A stretch of DNA of 64,000 nt from Dactylorhiza incarnata (lineage: Eukaryota > Streptophyta > Magnoliopsida > Asparagales > Orchidaceae). The notes beneath the pieces were generated by a model that did not search any database, was not told the origin of the DNA, and worked only from the letters and a program-made list of their open reading frames with translations. The stretch spans positions 8,412,001 to 8,476,000 of the forward strand of contig JAWHQI010000019.1 in assembly GCA_033032865.1 (NCBI GenBank), written 5' to 3'. The translations under genes and the position numbers were made by a program. Positions 58,024-64,000 of the stretch are shown in pieces. The stretch's first letter is position 1. Each line of letters starts with the position of its first letter.

Positions 58024-59741
58024 TGTTGGATCTGTAGGCGCCCTTAGAGGGAGGTGAATAGGGGTTTTAAACTTTTGTATGATTATTAAAGAAAATAATT
58101 CTCTGTTGCTACCGCCAGCGGTAGTGTTACCGCTCGGCGTTAGTGACAGAGAAAATACGTTTAGGTTAAACCAATGAAAATCAGAGAGCATGAATCAGAG
58201 ATGAGGAATCAAATATATTTTCATTAATATTAAATTGGAATAGTTATGATTACAAAAACTTTTCCCAATGACTCTTGGAAAGTGGCGACCAATGAAAACT
58301 CTTTTGGTTTTCTATACCGACTCGTATCCCCACGAACCGGTTGGCTTTATCCGATCTCTCCCCAGATACGGCCTCAAGCCGCTCTAGCCAATCTATTACC
58401 AGAAAGGCCTCGAGCACCCCCTAGATCTGCTCCCTAGACCCAGTCGCCAACACGAGGCAAATTCATCCCTAAGTCCTACCTAGACCTATTCGCCAACGCG
58501 AGGCGAATTTCCCCTAGTCCCCGCAAGGCCCTAGTCGCCGTGTGGCGAATTCCTCTACCGAACACAAGATATAAAGGTTATAATTAGAAATTAAAACAAA
58601 ACACAAACTAGAAACTCCCTCAAAAGAAGAACTTGATGTCGATGTAGATGTGATCGGATTTGGTCTTCAAATTCTTTGCATTCACGAAAGTTGATGGAGT
58701 TCTTCGGGCTTCTTGGAGAAGGCTCTCACGAGTGCTCTGAATATATGGCTTCAATTCCTTCTGTATCAGCAAGCTACAATGGAGGAGGTGTGTGTCTTTA
58801 AATAGAGTCAGCCACTACCGCCTGCGGTAGTACTACCGCCCCGCGGTAGCCACATTAGGCAACGATCAAGCACACGGATCGTGGCAACTTAGGCAACTTT
58901 TGAGCGCCAAACTTTGAGCTTAGACTAGAGCGCCGCGGTAACGCTAACGCTCCGCGATAGCGGGATAACCTTCCTTCAGCCAATATCTCCTTCCATATTT
59001 GCTCCTCAATCACATGCAGACGGGAGGATTCCAAAAGCTACCTCCGGGCATTAGTCCTTAACGCGCTGCGATAGTACTTGCCAAAATAGCATCCCGTCGA
59101 CATTCCTTTTTCTCCATTGTTTCCTTCTCGTCAAATGTTTCCATTTAAGCTAGTGCCAGCGGTAGTGCTAGCGCTCTGCGGTAGATCATGCATTTCCTCG
59201 AGCGCCGCGGTAGAGCATGCATTCCATTGAACGTCGTTTTCATTTCGTCGAACAGCATTTTCGTCGAACAGAATTTTCGTCGAACGCTGCTTTCATTTCG
59301 TCGAATGCCATTTTCGTCGAACGCCGTTTTCATTTCGTCGACCTCAATTTTGTAGAACGCCAGTTCGTCGACCGGCATCTGCTTCGCTAGCGCCAGCGGT
59401 AGTGCTAATGCTCTGCGATAGTGCACATCTCTTTTCGTCGACCGCAGTTTCATTTCGTCGAGTGGCTTCACATTTTGTCGAACGATGTTTTCATTTCGTC
59501 GAACTCAATTTTGTCGAATGACTTTTTTGTTTCATCAAACCATTAGCGCCAACGGTAGTTCTAACGCTTCGCGGTAGCAACAGAGAATCATCCTGATGTC
59601 GCTTAGTCATCTTTCTTTTGCACACTCCTTTGGGGATTGAATGTTGAAGATCCTGCACACTATAAACACAATGCAAGTATGATCAAATACAATAGGATTT
59701 GTTATTGTCAAACCAAGAGATGCGGAAAGCATGTTCCAACA
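58024..59741 (-). repeat. 5' LTR of element B
   Basis: 1,718 bp. It differs from the 3' LTR by scattered substitutions and by indels: an extra segment of about 100 bp at about 58278-58375 that the left LTR lacks, and a short agggagg instead of the 17-base poly-G. The tcgtcgaac/cgccagcggtag cluster lies at about 59150-59560. Confidence 0.93.
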
Positions 59742-60647
59742 CGTTTGCCCATCTGTCTGGGGATGGAAAGTTGTACTAAATGTCAACCGGGTGCCTAGGT
59801 AGGCCTGCACCGCTCTCCACTCCCTCGACGTAAATCGTCCATCTCGATCAGACACGATCTTCCTAGGCACACCATGATAACGAATAAACTGCTCCACCAA
59901 CCTCCGTACCAAAACAATGACCAGAGCTCGAGGCCATATCTGTGGAAGACCGTGTATAAAGTCCATCGCATTGTCGTCGAACTTCCACTCCGGTACCGGG
60001 AGTGGCTGTAATAATCTGGCTGTGTTCCGGCACTCCGCCTTCACGAGTTGATAAGACTCGCAGTGAGTCACAAAATAGATGATGTCCTTCTTCATACCCG
60101 GCCAGTACATGGTCCTCTTCAGATCCGTTGTCATCTTGGTGATACCCGGGTGCACGGAATATCTGCTGCAATGAGCCTCTGTCATAATATCCTCCCAAAT
60201 CTGGCTCCCTGCCGGTATATATACTCGGCCTCTAAAACTCAATAGGCCGTCCTTCAACGAATAGTCTCCAGCTGAGCCTGCCTCCAAGGCTCTGAATATC
60301 GGCTCTAACATGGCATCCAGCCTTTGCCCATCCCTGATGCAGTCCCTAATGTCATATGTGGTACTCATCGTCGCTAAGTACTATTCGTATAGCTCTGGAT
60401 CATCCTTGGATACTAAGGAGATCTGCATGTCTTCAAACATCTGTACTAGCTCCATGGCCATCAACTTGGGCTCTGCTCTTGACATGGTAGCTCTCCTGCT
60501 CAATGCGTCTGCTACTATATTCGCCTTCCCTGAGTGGTAATGCATCGTGTACTGATAATCTGATAAGAATTCCACCCATCACCTCTGCCGGATGTTCAGC
60601 TCCTTCTGCGTATCTATGTACTTCAGATTCTTATGGTCTGAGAATAT
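59742..60647 (-). pseudogene. RNase H end and integrase of J, partial
   Basis: Read from 60647: end of RNase H (DHKNLKYIDTQKELNIRQR, a TGA at about 60580, then WVEFLSDYQYTMHYHSGK and ADALSRR), a stop near 60381, then integrase from 60368. The integrase zinc domain keeps HCSRYSVH but has CESY in place of CX2C. The first catalytic Asp is in MDFIHGLP and the second in SDRDGRFTS, but some 20 residues between them, including the usual DRLTKSAHF part, are missing. It stops at HPQTDGQT where B is inserted. A chromovirus integrase, certainly inactive. Confidence 0.85.
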
Positions 60648-61863
60648 TGTTGGAACATGGTCTTCGGCATATCCTAGGTTTGAGAATAACAAATCCTATG
60701 TGTATTTGATCTTGTGTGTTTAAGTGTGCAGGATAGCAAAGTCCACATGACTCAATGATTACATAAGAAGGTTGCCCTCAAAGTTGAGCCATCAAATCCA
60801 AAACTCCTACTAGCGCTGGCGGTAGTACTAGCGCAGGCGCTAACTGTCGTTCGACGAACTGTTAGCGGCGCTCGACGAAATGCTCAGAAATGCGTTCGAC
60901 GAAATTTCGCTCGACAAACTCTTAGCTGCGTTCGACAAAATTCCGATCGACGAAATGTTTGCTTAAGTGCAAATGCCGGGAGTACTTATAGAAGGAGATA
61001 GCAACAGGCGGTATCCGATAGCGCAGGCGATAGCAAGGAGCACAGTAGGCAAGAGAGAAAAGTTTCCTCCGATTGAAGATTCTGCCGCGCAGAATGTGTC
61101 CTAATATGGGATAGCGCCTGCGGTACCACTAGCGCAGGCGCTAGCACTGAGGCTATATAATCGACCCTTCTCTTCTCATATGGGGTGCTGATTCCTGAGA
61201 GAGGTCTTGTGCCAGATTCCAAAGCCTTATATGACCGAGAGTTGATCTCCCACCGAACGCTTAGAGAGTTTCTGAAGGAGGTCTTCATCACGCTATATCC
61301 AAAGAGGGATCGCTTCAACCTCGCTTATTCTATAGCAATCGTTCATCTTCGACTTCAGAAGTTTCTTAGAGGGAGTTTTAATATTGTTGGTATTATTTTA
61401 TTTTATATCTTTTGTAACCGTTAGAGAATTCGTCTCGTGTTGGCGACTAGGTTGGGTAGGACTTAGGGCTGAAATTCGCCTCATGTTGACGACTAGGTCT
61501 CGGGTGTAGGTATAGGGGGTGCTCGAGGCCATATCCGTGGAAGGGTTGGCTAGAGCGGCTTGAGGTCGTATCCGGGGAAGGATCGGCTAAAGCCAACCGG
61601 TTCGTGGGGATACGAGTCGGTATAGAAAACAAAAAGAGTATTTCTATTCGCTTTGATTTCTAGCTTCGATAAGAGATCAAGTTTTGTAATCATGCTTCTC
61701 AAGTTAATAAAATCATGTCCTTACTTTTACTTCACTTGATTTGTCTTGATCTTCTCTAGTTTAATAATCAAAGTTTTTTCAAAGTTATTCAAAATATAAT
61801 ATAAGTTTTTAAAACCTTATTCACCCCCCCCCCCCCCCTCTAAGGGCGCCTACCGATCTAACA
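60648..61863 (+). repeat. 5' LTR of element E
   Basis: 1,216 bp, begins tgttggaaca and ends gatctaaca. It holds a ttcgacgaaa cluster (60850-60960), gcgcaggcg/gcgctagc words (about 60805-61150), TATA-like tatataa at 61154-61160, and a 15-base poly-C before tctaagggcgcc (about 61824-61850). Confidence 0.92.
61154..61160 (+). promoter_or_regulatory. TATA-like box in the E LTR
   Basis: ctatataatc, about 700 bp before the LTR end, immediately after the CpG motif clusters. Promoter role inferred from position. Confidence 0.45.
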
Positions 61864-61865
61864 AG

Positions 61866-61877
61866 TGGTATCAGAGG
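61866..61877 (+). promoter_or_regulatory. Primer-binding site of element E (tRNA-Met)
   Basis: tggtatcagagg, two bases after the LTR; complementary to initiator tRNA-Met over 11 of 12 bases. Confidence 0.88.
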
Positions 61878-61912
61878 CAGGTTATTCCAAATCGGCTTAA
61901 CAACTGGGAATA

Positions 61913-63385
61913 ATGGCGTCTCATGATCTCGCTTCTATTAGTGGGGAAATTTTTTATGAAGAAGAAAAATCTCTTGCACCACCTTTATTCGAAGGAAGAA
62001 ATTATAAAGGGTGGAAATTATTAATGGAAAGGTTTATTAAAACATTAGATATCAATGCTTGGGATATAGCAATAACAAGACCAACGGATGAATCAAATAA
62101 ACAAGAGCGTCACCTAAATGCAAAAGCTATGCATTTTATTTTTTGTGCTTTATCTCAAGATATTTTCAAATTAATATATTGTTTTTCTAGTGCATACAAA
62201 GTATGGAAATTTCTTGAAGAAATGTATGATTCTCCTTCTACAGGTATGGAACAATCGCAAGAACCGGAGAATATGCAAGCCTGCACAAGTCTTCAAGAAT
62301 GCTCCTCTCATGACGGATCAATGGAGCACACATCAAATGGAAAAGAAGAAAAAGTACTGTCTTCGGAAGAGGAGTGCCAAAAAGTTGTCAATGAAACGAT
62401 ATGCTCAAATCGTGCCTCTCCCGAAAGCAATGTAAGGAAATCAAATCCCATTTTCTGCAATTCTATTTCTACATTACAAATGCTTCAAACTACAAAGCGC
62501 AAAATTAAGAAATTAAAAAATGCTAATAAACATTTGCGCTTAGAAAATAAAAATTTAAAGGCAAAAATTAATGAAGAATCAAATTCTAATTTATCTAGTT
62601 CTACACATGGCTCCTTAGTTGAAAACACCACAACTTGTGTAGAATATAATAAATTAAAAGAAAAGCACAAGAAACTTGAAAAGGATTTTATTTTAGTGAA
62701 AGAACAAAATGAAAAATTATGTTTAGAAAATTCATCTTTGATAAATGATTGTGCTAAGTGCAAAGACTATAAAATTGAAATTAAAGAGATGGATGAAACA
62801 TTTGATGAATATAGAAATAAATATTAGGATCATATAGATTCAATTGTTTCCACTCTTAAAAATAGCACAATCGCTTATAATAAAGCTAGACATAATTTAA
62901 AAATTAAAAATAATGAATTAAAAACTAAAATCAACTTGCTTAAGGAAATCATAAAGAAAAATTCTCAAAACATACATTCTCAAAATAATGCAAAATCCAA
63001 AAGCAAGTTGAATATGATTTCTCATAAGTTGAACAAGCCAAACAATGGAAATAACAAACTTCAAAAGATTGAAAATGAAATTCCAAAATACAATCATTAC
63101 TATCATTTACAACATCAATCTTCTCCTAACATAAAATTAAATGCTCACAAATTTCCTATGAAAAATACTTTCAATAATCATTACAATCATAATCATCAAT
63201 ATAAAGATTATCACAATGGAAATTTCACATACAAGAATAACACTAAACCAAAGTTTGAATGGAGGCCCAAAATTAAAAATGAAACATTAACTTCACATGA
63301 AAGGACCCATTCATCACTAACTACCCAAAAACCTACATGTTATATTTGGGTACCCAAAGGAACCACCACACTTGGTCCCCTTTAG
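61913..63385 (+). pseudogene. Gag-like ORF of element E, one nonsense codon
   Basis: About 490 codons in one frame from the ATG at 61913, broken only by a TAG at 62825-62827 where B has a Gln codon. Order: Gag core (PPLFEGRNYKGWKLLMERFI and FCALSQDIFKLIY, residues about 20-100), an acidic Ser-rich middle, a long Lys/Glu coiled coil (about 190-300, with CAKCKDYKIEIKEMDE), an Asn/His/Lys-rich basic tail, and the end WVPKGTTTLGPL. The WVPK motif is the same landmark that ends gag in elements A and I. There is no CCHC zinc knuckle; the basic tail could bind RNA instead. This copy is the better guide to the family protein. Confidence 0.8.
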
Positions 63386-64000
63386 ATACCTAAATCTCTT
63401 ATTCATTAGTATCCAATCATTTGCATGAAGTAGAAATCAACTAAAAATGAAATATCATTATTCTACTTCATAATATGCCTAACCCTTTTTTTCTTACTTT
63501 TGTTTATTTTCTTTTCTTTGAGCCATCATCATATGATCACTTTATATAACTTGTGGTATGACTCTCACATATTAAACCAAAATTCATAAACAAATCAAAT
63601 TGAATAAAGTTGAATAAAAAGTCATATCATCTCTCAAGTGATCTACTTATCCTTTTTATTTCTATCCTTCTAAATCCATTTCCTGAAAGTCTTATAAAAT
63701 TTGAAAAACTAAATTTGTTATATGATATTATTAAGACTAAATGAAATAAGTGTCAAAATGGATATAAAAGGTGTATTTTAGGGATATTAGACTAAATTTA
63801 TAAAATGCGCTAGTTTTGCTTAGGTAGTTAATATATTTGCGTCATTTTCAATTACCCCAAGTATGTTTAATCATAATCATGTTTAAATCAGAATTGAAAA
63901 ATTGCATGAATATTATTTCACTTATTTATGATCATTTCACTCATGAATATGTTGTGCAAAACTCAATAATTAAGGTTTAATAAATATGAAACTCTAATAA
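63386..64000 (+). other. Non-coding interior of element E after gag
   Basis: AT-rich, no ORF. It matches the B interior around 56100-56700 in inverted orientation (the segments near gaagtagaaatcaa and cttgtggtatgactc). Confidence 0.6.

Larger units (their letters stand above)
50638..59741 (-). mobile_element. Gag-only Sirevirus-type element B, minus strand, TSD cattt/cgttt
   Basis: 9,104 bp with LTRs of about 1.7 kb (50638-52318 and 58024-59741), PBS, a gag-like ORF and several PPTs, but no protease, integrase, RT or RNase H anywhere in its 5.7-kb interior. The flanks cattt (50633-50637) and cgttt (59742-59746) differ by one base, as C-to-T change at a CpG would give. It lies inside the integrase of J, within the codons after HPQTDGQT. 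Confidence 0.93.
44728..60647 (-). mobile_element. Ty3/gypsy chromovirus J, minus strand, split by elements B and E
   Basis: The left 5 kb is its 3' LTR. Then come chromodomain and integrase C-terminus (49870-50637), element B (50638-59741), the rest of integrase and the RNase H end (59742-60647), and element E. RT, protease and gag must lie to the right, outside the window. Chromodomain and integrase motifs place it with the Tekay/Del-type chromoviruses (inference from motifs). Confidence 0.85.
60648..64000 (+). mobile_element. Gag-only Sirevirus-type element E, plus strand, right end outside the window
   Basis: 5' LTR (60648-61863), primer site, gag ORF (61913-63385), then AT-rich sequence that mirrors the B interior. 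As in B, no protease or integrase follows gag within the 600 bp seen, so it is probably the same non-autonomous family; only sequence beyond the window can confirm this. Inserted into J RNase H after aatat (60643-60647). Confidence 0.85.

Noticed and set aside
1..64000. Host protein-coding genes, rRNA or tRNA genes
   Set aside because: All long ORFs carry retrotransposon motifs or lie in repeats. The only tRNA-like words are primer-binding sites of 12-14 bases.

Overview
The window is nuclear DNA of a flowering plant, probably a eudicot, and consists essentially of nested LTR retrotransposons. I find no host gene, rRNA, tRNA or CRISPR. Evidence for a plant: Ty1/copia and Ty3/gypsy chromovirus coding remains of plant type, primer-binding sites complementary to plant initiator tRNA-Met and tRNA-Asp, and several Sirevirus-type copia elements (long gag, extra ORF after pol, repeated polypurine tracts, poly-C near the LTR end). 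The species cannot be told.

Layout. (1) 1-19802: Sirevirus-like element A on the minus strand. Its left LTR is cut by the window edge. Its gag is split by copia element K (8893-15604, TSD gggta), and its right LTR is split by a solo K-type LTR (17812-19039, TSD aaagg). Downstream of pol it keeps an env-position ORF. (2) 19803-22069: 3' end and LTR of an older B-family Sirevirus into which A inserted. (3) 22070-23938: two minisatellites, a 32-bp array and a GC-rich array of about 31 bp. (4) 24184-26499: LTR and RNase H tail of copia element L. (5) 26500-34902: a K-type LTR scrap, then the 3' end of Sirevirus C, whose LTR is split by G (28025-34231, TSD aacat), a non-autonomous element with a tRNA-Asp primer site. 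(6) 34903-39502: decayed pol, env-position ORF and LTR of Sirevirus D. (7) 39503-44727: minus-strand Sirevirus I with a nested solo LTR (39619-41024, TSD atcaa). (8) 44728-60647: minus-strand chromovirus J with a LTR of about 5 kb, split by gag-only element B (50638-59741) and then by its relative E (60648 to beyond the window end).

Insertion order read from the nesting: I is older than J, and J is older than B and E; the B-family remnant is older than A, and A is older than K and the solo K LTR; C is older than G. K has the best-preserved reading frame (about 1,300 open codons). All other polyproteins carry several stops or frameshifts, often of the kind expected from C-to-T change in methylated DNA.

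The main unexplained signals are: a hairpin with apparent stem covariation, found three times in the non-coding 3' part of B-family elements; family-specific arrays of short CpG-rich, often palindromic motifs in nearly every LTR, with smaller copies of the same motif inside the matching elements; and gag-only B/E elements whose Gag lacks a zinc knuckle. Percent identities and ages were not computed.
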